DNA from: Nitrincola sp. A-D6 | GTDB taxonomy: Bacteria > Pseudomonadota > Gammaproteobacteria > Pseudomonadales > Balneatricaceae | Assembly: GCF_000764495.1 (NCBI RefSeq) | Contig: NZ_JRLB01000009.1 | Coordinates: 35,964 to 99,963 of the forward strand | Length of the DNA: 64,000 nucleotides | Direction of reading: 5' to 3' | Shown here: piece after piece, positions 27,736 to 37,421 of the stretch | Layout of the letters: each line of letters opens with the position of its first letter | Position numbering within the stretch: the stretch's first letter is position 1 | Notes under the pieces: generated by a model | Database searches by the model: none | The model's input: only the letters and a program-made list of their open reading frames with translations | Told to the model about the DNA's origin: nothing | Program-made: the position numbers and the translations under genes

Positions 27736-29414
27736 TCACACACGAAAGCGCGATACCAGCTGTTTAAGACGTTGTTCCAACGATGCCATACGCTCGGAGG
27801 TGTTTGCCACTTCATCAGCATTACGCTTACCATGCTCAGCCGTGTCAGCAATCTTCTGAATACTCTGACTGACCTCATTAGCAACTGCTGTTTGCTCTTC
27901 AGCCGCGCTGGCAATTTGTGTATTCATTTCCGTGATAGTGCCCACAGAACGGGCAATCGTTTCCAGCGATTCATTGGCACCCGCCGCACGTTTTACCGTC
28001 TCCACTGAGGCTTCACGACTGCGCTGCATAACGCTGACCGCATCGCGTGTACCCGCCTGCAGAGCGTCAATCATCTGTTGAATCTCATTGGTGCTCTGCT
28101 GCGTTCTGTTTGCCAGGGTTCTGACCTCATCGGCAACCACAGCAAAGCCCCGTCCATATTCGCCGGCACGCGCGGCTTCGATAGCGGCATTCAACGCCAG
28201 CAAGTTGGTCTGATCAGCTATATTTTTAATTACGCTGACAACCGTACCTATCTGTTCAGCATTATCACCCAGTTTTTCTATGACATCAGCGGCGCGATTA
28301 ACATCATCAGCCAGCTTATTGATCGCCTGAATCGTCTGGCCGACAATCTGCTGTCCATCGTTAGCTTCACGGTCAGCTTCCAGAGCAGCCGCTGCCGCAC
28401 GCGATGCGCTCCCGGCAACCTCTTCAACAGCCGCTGACATCTCATGAATCGCCGCCGCCACTTGAGTAGTTTCTGTTTGCTGTAGTGAGGAATCCTCATG
28501 GCTGCGGGTTACCACGATTTTCATCGCTTCACTGGATTCGGTCAGCTCTTCTACTGAGGTTTTAACTTCACGAACCAACTGATGAATCTTGTCAGTGAAC
28601 AGATTGAATTCTTTGGCTACATCACCAATTTCATCTTGGCTGATGACTTCAAGACGCTTAGTCAGGTCTCCTTCTCCTTCAGCAATATCTTTGAGTGCTG
28701 CAGATGTTTGCTGTGCCGGTCTGACTATTCGACCGCCGATAGCCCATACGGCAAGGAATACCAGTACCAGAATGACCACAGCACTGATAACAATGCGTAG
28801 CAATACTGACGTCACCTCTTTTTCAAACAGTGCCTTCTGGATAGCAACAGCCTTTTCCACATCATCAATATAGAAGCCAGTTCCGACTATCCATTCATTG
28901 TTTAACATGGGCTCGGCGTAACTAAGTTTTGGAGTCAGGCCATCACGGGTGGGTTCATCCCATATATAGCCCACATATCCACCGCCATTCAGGCCAGCCT
29001 TAATCAGTTCTCTGACAAGAAAAACCCCTCGGGATCGGTCAGGTCATTCAGGTTACGTCCTTCCAACTGCGGAGACATACCATGCACAAGCGTATTACCA
29101 CGTTGATCAAAGATGAACATATAGCCATCTGGACCAAAACGCATACTACGCAGCACAGATTTTGCAGCTTCCAGTTGCTCTGCTGAAGGATTGAGATTTG
29201 TTACATAGGGTTTAACGGCCGTAATCGCAATTTCAACATGATGCAGCAGGGCTTCCCGCTTGGCATCCATCATGGATTCACGAATACGCTCTACTTCAGC
29301 TGTACCCGCTGCGCGCATTTGAAAATTAACCAGTAACAATAGTGCCACTGTAATCATCAACATAGGTACCAGCGCCATCAGTAGCAACTTGGACTTGAGC
29401 TTCAATGTATTCAT
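27736..29414 (-). CDS. Methyl-accepting chemotaxis protein with single Cache domain (one frameshift as sequenced)
   Basis: Chemoreceptor of about 559 residues after repair. TM1 is at residues 10-30, followed by a periplasmic sCache_2 domain ([17 protein letters not shown], then [25 protein letters not shown]). TM2, HAMP ([18 protein letters not shown]) and a signalling hairpin tip [21 protein letters not shown] follow. The frame stops at 29004; adding a G at the GGGG near 29029 gives [20 protein letters not shown] and joins the halves. No CheR-binding pentapeptide at the C-terminus (ends KQLVSRFRV). Stands outside the che cluster. Confidence 0.88.
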
Positions 29415-29539
29415 CCCACACTTCCTCAGATAGTACTTTTCTTGTAAACAGCTGGTATTTTGATGGAATTAGTCAGTAAAATCATGCTCTATTTTTAATA
29501 CCCTCTTTTTAATACTATAACCTACACAGGTATTCCACC

Positions 29540-30112
29540 ATGAAAATTGTGAGTATTTTTGTCTTACTTTTATCAATACTCTTACCCACACAGGTGATGG
29601 CACAAGAATCTTCCGTGCAGATACGTATGATTACCAGCCAGGGTGACATTGAACTGACGCTGGATCCGGTTAACGCGCCCGTCACAGTGGAAAACTTTCT
29701 GGCTTATGTGGACAGTGGGTTTTATGAAGGGTTGACCTTCCATCGGGTCATTCCGAACTTTATGATTCAGGGCGGGGGCTTTGATGCCGACCTTAAGCGG
29801 CAGGATACGCGACCTGCTATTGCTAACGAGTCAACCAATGGCTTGAGCAACCGTCGCGGCAGCATTGCCATGGCGCGCACCAATGATCCTGACAGTGCTA
29901 CGTCTCAATTCTTTATCAATGTCGGCAATAACCAAAACCTGGATGGCCACCCGTTGCGAGCCGGCTATGCTGTATTTGGTGAAGTAACGGCGGGTCTGGA
30001 TGTGGTGTTTGGTATTGCCAGAGTTCCAACACGCTCGCGCGGCGGGCACCAGAATGTACCCATCACCCCGATTATCATCGAAAAAGTTGAACGCATTACA
30101 CCGACAGATTAA
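29540..30112 (+). CDS. ppiA: Periplasmic cyclophilin-type peptidyl-prolyl isomerase
   Basis: Exported PPIase of 190 residues. A signal peptide (VFVLLLSILLPTQVMAQ-like, cut after AQA-type site) precedes the cyclophilin domain with FHRVIPNFMIQGGGF, MARTNDPDSATSQFFINV and GYAVFGEV, which contain the catalytic Arg and core residues. Convergent with glsA. Confidence 0.88.
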   Translation: MKIVSIFVLLLSILLPTQVMAQESSVQIRMITSQGDIELTLDPVNAPVTVENFLAYVDSGFYEGLTFHRVIPNFMIQGGGFDADLKRQDTRPAIANESTNGLSNRRGSIAMARTNDPDSATSQFFINVGNNQNLDGHPLRAGYAVFGEVTAGLDVVFGIARVPTRSRGGHQNVPITPIIIEKVERITPTD

Positions 30113-30153
30113 GCCTGGGCGTATAAGCTGGCGTCAGAGCCATACCGCGCTGA

Positions 30154-31077
30154 TCAATGCCCAAACACAGACCAGCCGGTATGCTGCACCAAGCGCTCCA
30201 GCGCACGGGTGCCTAAATAGCTATTCCCCAGTGCATCGAGCCCAGGTGACCAAACGGCAATCGAGCCCTTACCTGGGGCGATTGCGAGAATACCGCCACC
30301 CACACCACTTTTTCCGGGTAAGCCGACGCGATAGGCAAACTCGCCTGAGCCATCATAGTGGCCACACATCATCATAAGTGAATTGATGCGCCGCGCGCGC
30401 TGGGCCGATACCACGCGAATGCCGGTTGTTTTATCCACACCATCCGACACCAAAAACAGCCCGGCTCTTGCCAGCTGTTCGCAACTCATGGCAAGAGCAC
30501 ATTGATGAAAATAGGTACCGAGTATCTTGTCTACATCATGACGCAAGCGTCCGAAGGCTTTCATAAAGTGTGCCAGTGATGCGTTGCGGTCGCGATGGGC
30601 CATTTCAGAGGCGGCCACAACATGATCAAAGCAAATACTATTATCATTGGCGATAAAGCGTACGAAGTTCAAGATTTCGGCAAGCGTTTCTTTAGGTTCA
30701 TGGCCCATCATGATGGCATCAACCACGGCAAGAGCACCGGCATTGATAAAGGGATTGCGTGGCTTACCCGACTCATGCTCAAGTTGAACAATTGAGTTAA
30801 ACGGATCACCCGAAGGTTCGCGTCCTACATGGGTCCAAATGCCATCACCCAGCTTTCCTAACGCCATGGTGAGCGTAAATACTTTGGAAATACTCTGAAT
30901 GGAAAACAGGCTATCCGCTTGGCCTGCCGAGTAGATTTGCCCCTCTGGAGTACACACCGCTATACCAAATTGATGCGGATCCACATGCGCCAATTGCGGA
31001 ATATAATCAGCAACCTTGCCAGGATTTTTTTCTGTCGACAAAGCCAACACGAGATCATCTAAAAAGTCTTGTATCAT
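30154..31077 (-). CDS. glsA: Glutaminase
   Basis: Serine-dependent glutaminase of 307 residues giving glutamate and ammonia. The beta-lactamase-like SxxK motif is in [10 protein letters not shown] (Ser-Ile-Ser-Lys), then [14 protein letters not shown] and [12 protein letters not shown], and late [27 protein letters not shown]. Full family length. Single-gene unit. Confidence 0.93.
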   Translation of the reverse strand: MIQDFLDDLVLALSTEKNPGKVADYIPQLAHVDPHQFGIAVCTPEGQIYSAGQADSLFSIQSISKVFTLTMALGKLGDGIWTHVGREPSGDPFNSIVQLEHESGKPRNPFINAGALAVVDAIMMGHEPKETLAEILNFVRFIANDNSICFDHVVAASEMAHRDRNASLAHFMKAFGRLRHDVDKILGTYFHQCALAMSCEQLARAGLFLVSDGVDKTTGIRVVSAQRARRINSLMMMCGHYDGSGEFAYRVGLPGKSGVGGGILAIAPGKGSIAVWSPGLDALGNSYLGTRALERLVQHTGWSVFGH

Positions 31078-31167
31078 GAGAGGAGCACTTCATTTAAGTG
31101 ATGAGGGTATCAAGCAAGCAGTTGCCAATGCCATTCAACCTGGAGAATGGCATTTTCGCGCTCGACA

Positions 31168-31610
31168 TTAACGCCTTATAGCTACATAGACACTCTCAAG
31201 CTGCAGCGCCAGCTCGGCTCCCTGAAAAATCTGGATGATTAAGGGCAGGCTGGCCTTTCCCCGACTTTGCAGGCGTTCACGAAAACGCTCACATAACGCG
31301 GTGTCTGGTAGTTCCACGCAAGCACTAAAATCGGCGGTTACAGGTTTAAGGTAGCGCACGTGGCTTTCAGCGGCGACGACATTAACATCTTCATCCAAAT
31401 CGCGCGCATAGAGGGTGGTCAGACTCCAGCCTGCCAGCGTAGCCAACGCCGTTAATGAGCCTGCAAACCCGGTGCCCTTGTCATTCACATTTGCCGCCAG
31501 GGGGCGCTCAACTGCAACTGCTGGCCATCATACTCACAGGCTGAAATCGCCATGGCACGAGTCAAGGGTATGGATTGCTGCAGCTCCTGTAAAAAGGCAA
31601 TCTGTTTCAT
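31168..31610 (-). CDS. YiiD C-terminal-domain thioesterase-like protein (one frameshift as sequenced)
   Basis: Hot-dog-fold protein of about 147 residues. The ATG at 31610 follows GGGGGCG and overlaps the nitroreductase stop. The frame stops near 31487; one added C in the run at about 31499-31502 gives SAPLAANVNDKGTGFAGSL and continues with TLAGWSLTTLYARDL and ESHVRYLKPV, both YiiD_C blocks. Probably acts on acyl-CoA or acyl-ACP; substrate unknown. Confidence 0.75.
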
Positions 31611-32165
31611 CTGCGCCCCCATTTCTGCACAAACTCACCTGGCTGAGGGCAGGGAACCACGCGGTGTTTACGTGCCTTACCGAGATAGATAAAACCGATA
31701 ATCTGCTCATCGGCCTCCAGCCCCAGACGGGACATCACCTGTGAATTAAAGGCCATAGCTCCACTGCGCCAGATAGCATCCACCCTTGGGCAAAGGCCGC
31801 TAGCAGTATGCCATGTGCCGCACAACCCGCGGCCAGTTGCTGCTCTACAGCCGGTACTTTGGGATGCGACTGCAAGGAGCGATCGCCACAATAATCAACG
31901 GTGCACGTAACGGCGCATTGAATAATTTCTGAACCTCCTGTTCACTGATATCAGCGCGTTCTGCACGCGCTGCATCGACAAAGATCTGCCCCAGCTTTTC
32001 CCGCCCTTCCCCTTCAATCTGCAGAAAACGGTAAGGACGCAGGCCACCATGATCTGGGCCCCGCAGCGCGGCGCGGTACATCAGGTCCAACTGCTCCGCC
32101 GTGGGAGCCGGTTCCTCTAAAACCGGTGACGAGACGCGGGTTAACAACAGATCTATAGCATTCAT
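31607..32165 (-). CDS. Nitroreductase family protein, YdjA-like (two frameshifts as sequenced)
   Basis: FMN enzyme of about 186 residues after repair, the size of E. coli YdjA (183). Start: MNAIDLLLTRVSSP, with RAALRGPDHGGLRPYRFL as the FMN-contacting block. The frame breaks near 31880 (one base added gives LQSHPKVPAVEQQLAAG) and near 31792 (one G gives AQGVDAIWRSG). The C-terminus has LGLEADEQIIGFIYLGK. Lies between queF and the thioesterase in one leftward operon. Confidence 0.78.
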
Positions 32166-32180
32166 GGGCTTTCCTGGAGT

Positions 32181-33004
32181 TTATTGGCGCGACAGGCGCG
32201 GGTTGCCTGGCTCACCCGACAGGCTGGAGCGATAAGGATTGATATCCAGCCCACCACGGCGCAAATAACGGGCATAGACCGTCAGCTTCTGCGGTTTACA
32301 TGCTTGCCAGATATCCATAAAGATATTTTCGACACACTGTTCGTGGAAATCGCCTTTTTCACGGTAAGAGATCAGATAAGCCAGCAACCCGGTATGATCT
32401 ATCGCCGGACCTTTGTAACGTATCTGAATACTCGCCCAGTCAGGCTGACCTGTCACCGGACAGTTGGATTTAAGCAGATGACTGACCAGGCTCTCCTCCA
32501 CCACCCGTGATGCCGTTTTCAGACACTCTGGTGCCGGGCTGTAATGCGTCACCGTCAGCGGCAGGTCATCCAGACACTCCCCCTGAAGACGCTCAATCGC
32601 TGCCGCATCATTAACTTTAATCAGCCGCACCAGCACCTTGCCACCCGCCGCTTCACTGAGATCCTGCTGCATACGTGCGACCACCTCAGCGTCTGACTGA
32701 AAGCGTGTCAGGTTGAAGGAGTTCAGGTAAAGTTTGAACGACTTGGACTCGATGATGTGGCTGGAACTGGCCGGAATACGGAATTCACCAATTCGTACCA
32801 GCGGCTTGCCTTGTGCGTTCAACCAGGAGATCTCATAGGCGTTCCACAGATCTACCCTTTAAAGGGCAGATTTTCACGCCCAACACCGCGCGCCTGCCAG
32901 TTCAAGTCGCGAGCAATAGGGTAAAGCAATGACGGATCATACTGATTCGTATAGCCTGTTTCTTGTCCAAGTGGTGAACTAAGCACCACATCATCTTCGG
33001 TCAT
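32181..33004 (-). CDS. queF: NADPH-dependent 7-cyano-7-deazaguanine reductase (one frameshift as sequenced)
   Basis: Reduces preQ0 to preQ1 in queuosine synthesis. Bimodular type II QueF: N-terminal half with SSPLGQETGYTNQYDPSLL, C-terminal half with ESKSFKLYLNSFN, LLKSNCPVTGQPDWASIQI (catalytic Cys) and KGDFHEQCVENIF. The frame stops at about 32861 after NLPFKG; adding a G gives GVDLWNAYEISWLN and a 274-residue protein (E. coli 282). Start overlaps the yadH stop by one base. Confidence 0.9.
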
Positions 33005-33776
33005 TAACTGCGAATTCCTTTACCGGTATTGAGCAGGTGCATCGAGTAAGCACTAAGTACAACAATAAAGCCTATAATCATAGCAAATGCGAACACAATA
33101 TTGATATCACTCACTCCCAGAATGCCGTAGCGAAAGCTGTTGACCATATACAGAATCGGATTCAACTGGGAAACCCCCTGCCAGAAATCCGGTAGCAGTG
33201 AGATGGAATAAAACACCCCACCCAGATAGGTCAGCGGCGTCAAAATAAAGGTCGGTACAATAGAGATATCATCAAAACTATTCGCATAAACCGCATTAAT
33301 AAAGCCACCCAGAGAAAATACGATGGCAGTCAGTATCACCGTACTCAGCGTGATCCAGAAGTGGCTGATATGCAACTGAGTAAAAAACAGTGACAGGATC
33401 GTCACAATAACCCCCACCCCCAACCCGCGTGCAGCACCGCCGGTAACATAGCCAGCCAGAATCACCCAGTTGGTACTGGAGCCACCAGCAGTTCTTCAAT
33501 GTTGCGCTGAAACTTGGTGCCAAAGAAAGACGACACGACATTGCTGTAAGAATTGGTAATCACTGACATCATGATGAGTCCGGGAGCAATGTACTCCATG
33601 TAACCAAAACCGCCCATCTCACCAATACGTGAGCCGATCAGATTACCGAAAATAATAAAATACAGCGTCATGGTAATGGCAGGCGGCAGCAGGGTTTGTA
33701 TCCAGATACGGCTAAAACGGCGTATTTCTTTTACCAACAGCGTCCAGAAGGCAGTAAACAGCAACTGCGCATTCAT
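33004..33776 (-). CDS. yadH: ABC-2 type transporter permease, YadH-like (one frameshift as sequenced)
   Basis: Inner-membrane permease of about 257 residues (E. coli YadH 256) with six helices. The frame breaks near 33470; adding one A gives VAPVPNWVILAGYVTGG, a conserved segment of DrrB/YadH permeases. TPLTYLGGVFYSISLLPDFWQ is the signature loop. It overlaps yadG by 4 bases. Confidence 0.87.
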
Positions 33777-34708
33777 ACTGACACCTCTGCACTCAAGGTT
33801 TTTTCAACTAATGACACAAATAGCTCCTCCAGCCGGTTGGATTTATTACGCATACTCAGCACCGTAACACCTTGCTCAGACAGCTGAGTAAATACCTGAT
33901 TCATCCCCATGTTTTTTTGAATATCAACTTCCAGGGTATGCGCATCGATCTGACGCAGGGTGTAGCCGGAGAGTGCCGGCATCTCCTCCAGATCGGCTGC
34001 CAGGTCCAGAATAAAGGTTTCCGTATTGAGCGTCTGTAGCAGCCTTTTCATACTGGTATTTTCAACAATACGACCCTGATCGATAATGGCAATATTCCGG
34101 CACAGTGATTCAGCCTCTTCCAGGTAGTGAGTCGTCAAAATGATGGTGGTACCGCGCGCATTGATCTCTTTCAGAAAACTCCACATAGAGCGACGCAACT
34201 CAATATCAACCCCGGCGGTAGGCTCATCGAGAATCAGTAATTTGGGCTCATGCACCAGCGCTCTGGCAATCATCAAACGGCGCTTCATACCACCCGACAG
34301 CATACGGGCAGCTTCATTGCGTTTTTCCCACAACCCCAATTTCTTCAGGTAATACTCTGAACGCTCCAGTGCCGGTTTACGACTGATACCGTAATACCCT
34401 GCCTGAGTCACCAGAATATCCAGCACTCGCTCAAAGGTGTTGAAATTGAACTCCTGCGGCACCACACCCAGCTGCATCTTAGCCAGCGTTTTGTCTTTAT
34501 CCAAATCATAACCGAAGACCTTTACCTCACCTGCTGTTTTATTCACCAGCGATGAAACAATCCCCAGGGTAGTTGATTTACCTGCACCATTGGGACCTAA
34601 CAGTGCAAAAAAGTCGCCCTGTTTCACCTCAAGTGAGATGCCTTTTAGCGCTTCAAAGCCGTTCCCGTAGGTTTTCTGCAGTGAATTAATTGCCAGTGCG
34701 ATTGCCAT
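33773..34708 (-). CDS. yadG: ABC transporter ATP-binding protein, YadG-like
   Basis: ATPase of 311 residues. Walker A GPNGAGKST (residue about 40), signature LSGGMKRRLMIARAL, Walker B LLILDEPTAGVD and H-loop LTTHYLEEAE are complete. The C-terminal 80 residues form the regulatory extension seen in YadG. First gene of the yadG-yadH-queF-nitroreductase-thioesterase operon; cargo unknown. Confidence 0.9.
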   Translation of the reverse strand: MAIALAINSLQKTYGNGFEALKGISLEVKQGDFFALLGPNGAGKSTTLGIVSSLVNKTAGEVKVFGYDLDKDKTLAKMQLGVVPQEFNFNTFERVLDILVTQAGYYGISRKPALERSEYYLKKLGLWEKRNEAARMLSGGMKRRLMIARALVHEPKLLILDEPTAGVDIELRRSMWSFLKEINARGTTIILTTHYLEEAESLCRNIAIIDQGRIVENTSMKRLLQTLNTETFILDLAADLEEMPALSGYTLRQIDAHTLEVDIQKNMGMNQVFTQLSEQGVTVLSMRNKSNRLEELFVSLVEKTLSAEVSV

Positions 34709-34779
34709 AGATAGTCCTTACGAATAACCAAGTTGTCTATATGCGGATCAAAGCGATAATTTCAACCGGCCTACTGGTA

Positions 34780-35824
34780 TCAAAAACCCAGCAGGCGCCG
34801 ACGCAATGGCTGTATGACCAGCATCAACAGCACAGCCAACGCAGTCATTTCCAGCCAACCTGGAAGCAGTTCCTGCACCTGTGTAGCCTGAATCACCGGA
34901 TCTAACCTCAGCCATTGCAATGACTGATCCAGCAACCAGCCCAACGCAGTCGTCACCACTAAAATACTGCCTAAATAGAGTAACAGCGCCTGAGTACCAA
35001 ACTCTCGTCTCAGAACACCCAGCGTAGCCAGCTGGTAATCGGGCCTGCCAGCAGAAATACCAGTGCCATGCCGGGGTGATACCTGCAAGCAGCAACCCAG
35101 CGGCAACCGGTGTCGCCGCCGTGGCACAGATATACAGCGGGATACCTATCACAGCCATGAGTAACAAGGATAAAAAGCCGCCGGATAAACCACTCAGTGT
35201 CTCAGGTGGTACCAGTGTGACTAACACACCAGCCAACACTAAACCGGCGATCAACCAGGCACTGATATCATCGAGCAGGTCACCAAACGCGTAAGCCAGT
35301 CCGCTAGCCAGTTTTCCTCTTGCGTGAAAGCTCGCTGCAGATGCATGACTTTGTTGCTGACTATCACTGCAATCATTAGCACAGCAAGCACGCTTTGCTG
35401 TCACGTTTTGTTGCACAACTGCGGGGGCATCGGTCAGCGAAATCAATAGACCGGTTGAAATAGCCGTAATTACCGCTCCCAGTACACGCGCAACCGCCAT
35501 TAGCGGCCCCAGCAACACACTGGTCAATAATATTGAATCTACGCCAACACCGGGCGTTCCGATCAAAAAAGCTGTTGTAGGTCCTCGACCAGCACCACCA
35601 CGATGCAAAGCCAGTGCAGTCGGAATCGCACCACAAGAACACAGCGGCAAAGGCACACCGATTATCGCCGCCCGAACTATACTGGCCAGACTCTTCCCTC
35701 CCATCCAGCGCTGTAACAACTGCTCCGGCATATAGGATTTTATCAAGCCGGCAATTAACAAACCCAACAATAACCAGGGTGCCGCACTCAAGGCGACACT
35801 CAGAAACCCAGCGATACTTGCCAT
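34780..35824 (-). CDS. DUF318/SO_0444-type permease, putative metal efflux (two frameshifts as sequenced)
   Basis: Inner-membrane permease with eight or so helices. IIGVPLPLCSCGAIPTALAL carries the CxC motif of SO_0444/ArsP-like permeases, and IGTPGVGVDSILL is the second conserved loop. A CCANDCSDSQQQSHASAASFH insert in the central loop could bind metal. Breaks near 35070 (add G: GITPGMALVFLLAG) and near 35048 (LAGPDYQLATLGVL) are repaired by added bases; the frame ends at 34780, about 348 residues. ATG at 35824 has GAGGGTGAAGAG upstream. Driven by a MerR-type promoter. Confidence 0.8.
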
Positions 35825-35866
35825 TCTCTTCACCCTCATCACTTGTATAATCAGACTCTATTAGCT

Positions 35867-35897
35867 AGCCTAAACCCTGTAATCGTTACAGGGTCAA
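35867..35897 (-). promoter_or_regulatory. MerR-family promoter/operator for the permease gene
   Basis: Minus strand: -35 TTGACC (35897-35892), 19-base spacer, -10 TAGGCT (35872-35867). Within the spacer lies a perfect dyad with 9-base arms ACCCTGTAA/TTACAGGGT (35874-35894). The overlong 19-base spacer is the hallmark of promoters that MerR proteins activate by DNA distortion. The divergent merR gene begins 6 bases beyond. Confidence 0.88.
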
Positions 35898-35902
35898 GTA
35901 AG

Positions 35903-36346
35903 ATGTCAGATAAATATCGTATCGGTCAGGTGGCCGCGCTCACGGGTTGTTCAGCGGAGAGCATACGTCACTATGAAAAGCTCGGACTATTGCAAAAGCC
36001 GGGGCGCAGTGATCAGGGCTATCGCTACTATGATCACCGAGCGGTGGAACGCATTGGATTTATCCGCCACGGTCGTTCACTCGGTCTGGATCTGCATAGC
36101 ATTCAGGATCTGCTCAATCTGGCTGACAACCCGGATACGGACTGCCGTGCAGCCGATGAAATTGCCACCCACCATCTTGAGCAACTGGAAAAGCGCATTG
36201 CATCGCTGGAGACACTTGCCAACGAATTACGTCAGGTAGTCAGACAGTGCCGTGGCGGCACGACAGCTGAATGCCGGATTATTCAAACACTCTTTGAACA
36301 GAAAAGCACAAGCACGACAGAAAAGACCGGCTTTATGGAAAACTAG
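35903..36346 (+). CDS. MerR-family metal-responsive regulator (ZntR/CadR/PbrR type)
   Basis: DNA-binding regulator of 147 residues starting MSDKYRIGQVAALTGCSAES. The winged helix is followed by a dimerisation helix and metal site: Cys in DTDCRAADEI and the pair in RQCRGGTTAEC (Cys-x7-Cys), the pattern of Zn/Cd/Pb sensors rather than Cu(I) CueR. It sits on the shared promoter of the divergent permease, so it probably activates that gene on metal binding. Confidence 0.87.
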   Translation: MSDKYRIGQVAALTGCSAESIRHYEKLGLLQKPGRSDQGYRYYDHRAVERIGFIRHGRSLGLDLHSIQDLLNLADNPDTDCRAADEIATHHLEQLEKRIASLETLANELRQVVRQCRGGTTAECRIIQTLFEQKSTSTTEKTGFMEN

Positions 36347-36392
36347 CCCATTGAGTAATTTAGAAATGACAGGATAAGTTTATGCGGATAGG

Positions 36393-36465
36393 TGGCGTCC
36401 CATAGGGGTTCGACCCTGTTACCGCCGTGAAAGGGCGGTGTCCTAGGCCACTAGACGAATGGGAC
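36393..36465 (-). tRNA. tRNA-Glu (anticodon TTC), T-arm short by three bases as sequenced
   Basis: Minus strand: acceptor arms GTCCCAT/ATGGGAC pair perfectly, D-arm, anticodon stem CCGCC/GGCGG with CTTTCAC loop, and encoded CCA at 36395-36393. The T-arm reads AGGGTCGAACCCCT (14) where 17 bases are expected in tRNA-Glu; one G and two Ts seem to be missing. The window-wide loss of bases points to miscalled sequence, though a defective copy cannot be excluded. Confidence 0.93.
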
Positions 36466-36489
36466 GTAGCCTGTGCACTTGCATGCACC

Positions 36490-36515
36490 CTTCCAGACGT
36501 GCCATGCTCTGGAAG
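36490..36515 (-). promoter_or_regulatory. Leader hairpin of the tRNA-Glu transcript
   Basis: Arms CTTCCAGA (36490-36497) and TCTGGAAG (36508-36515) pair perfectly in the 5' leader between promoter and tRNA. A processing or spacing role is possible. Confidence 0.5.
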
Positions 36516-36523
36516 AGGCGCAA

Positions 36524-36552
36524 ATAATACGTAGACAGATAATGCTCGTCAA
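36524..36552 (-). promoter_or_regulatory. Promoter of tRNA-Glu
   Basis: -35 TTGACG (36552-36547), 17-base spacer, -10 TATTAT (36529-36524), then a G/C-rich GCGCC discriminator, the type under stringent control. Near-consensus spacing and place make this one of the firmest promoters in the window. The rest of 36553-36685 shows nothing beyond the presumed promoter of the next gene. Confidence 0.8.
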
Positions 36553-36685
36553 CACCTGATATTAAAAAAATGCAAAATCGGCTGATTATTTCGCGTTCAA
36601 CTCAGTTGATTCAGCCAAATGCAATGCGGGAAAGGCCAGACTAGGATAGTATTAAAGTGTCGATCCTGAGCAACCGAAGTACATT

Positions 36686-37417
36686 ATGACACCAACTGAA
36701 ACTGCTGCGATTATCCTGACCGGAGTTTTCTTCATGGCCATGGTGGCTATTGCTATTCAAACAGCTGAAAACCAACGTCGGGAAAGACAGATGCAACTGC
36801 TTGCAGTGCGTAACCGGATTCGTGGCACAGAACACCTACTCGACAACCTGCCAGCAGAGTTTCAAACTCTGGAACTCAGAACGCTATTGATTGGCTACCT
36901 GCGTAACCTCTGGTACAGCGCCAGCAAACTGGACCGCTCTACCGGGCATCAGCAAGCACTGCAGAAACTGGATGAGCTCGAGAAAGAAACTTTCACGACT
37001 CCAGCCTTCCCTGAAAATCAGGTCACGCTGTTTCATGACCGTAACACAGCACAACGAAATCGCTCACTGATACGTGAAACAGCCGAGCTGATTAACAATC
37101 TCAAACAGCTAAATGCCATCAACAGCCAGACCTGCCAACAACAACTGCAACAACTAAAGAGTGCCTATGTGCGCTGCAACTGCGACCTTCTGCTACAGGA
37201 TGCTCAGCAAGCATTACATGATCGCGGTGCACAGGTCGCAGTACATAAGTTTCGCAGCGCCTTAATGCAGCTTAAACGCCTGAATACCAGGCACCAACTG
37301 GATACACAAGTATTCAATCTAAATCAGCTGTTAGAACAGCTCAATGCTCAACTCAATGACCCAGTCAACGAAAACTCACTCTCAGAAAACGCTGAAACAG
37401 CCTCACCACCCAACTGA
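36686..37417 (+). CDS. Membrane-anchored coiled-coil protein of unknown function
   Basis: Protein of 243 residues not assigned to a named family. One N-terminal transmembrane helix (residues 7-26, AAIILTGVFFMAMVAIAIQT), then a long helical, Gln/Leu-rich region likely to form coiled coils (for example QQQLQQLKSAYVRCNCDLLL). The C-terminal 20 residues are Asn/Ser/Pro-rich and probably disordered. It resembles hypothetical membrane proteins found in Pseudomonas and Marinobacter (from memory). Monocistronic. Confidence 0.8.
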   Translation: MTPTETAAIILTGVFFMAMVAIAIQTAENQRRERQMQLLAVRNRIRGTEHLLDNLPAEFQTLELRTLLIGYLRNLWYSASKLDRSTGHQQALQKLDELEKETFTTPAFPENQVTLFHDRNTAQRNRSLIRETAELINNLKQLNAINSQTCQQQLQQLKSAYVRCNCDLLLQDAQQALHDRGAQVAVHKFRSALMQLKRLNTRHQLDTQVFNLNQLLEQLNAQLNDPVNENSLSENAETASPPN

Positions 37418-37421
37418 ACAC

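Noticed and set aside
31607..31891. Separate small ORF between nitroreductase and thioesterase
   Set aside because: It is the C-terminal part of the nitroreductase in a shifted frame (ends with the FIYLGK block).
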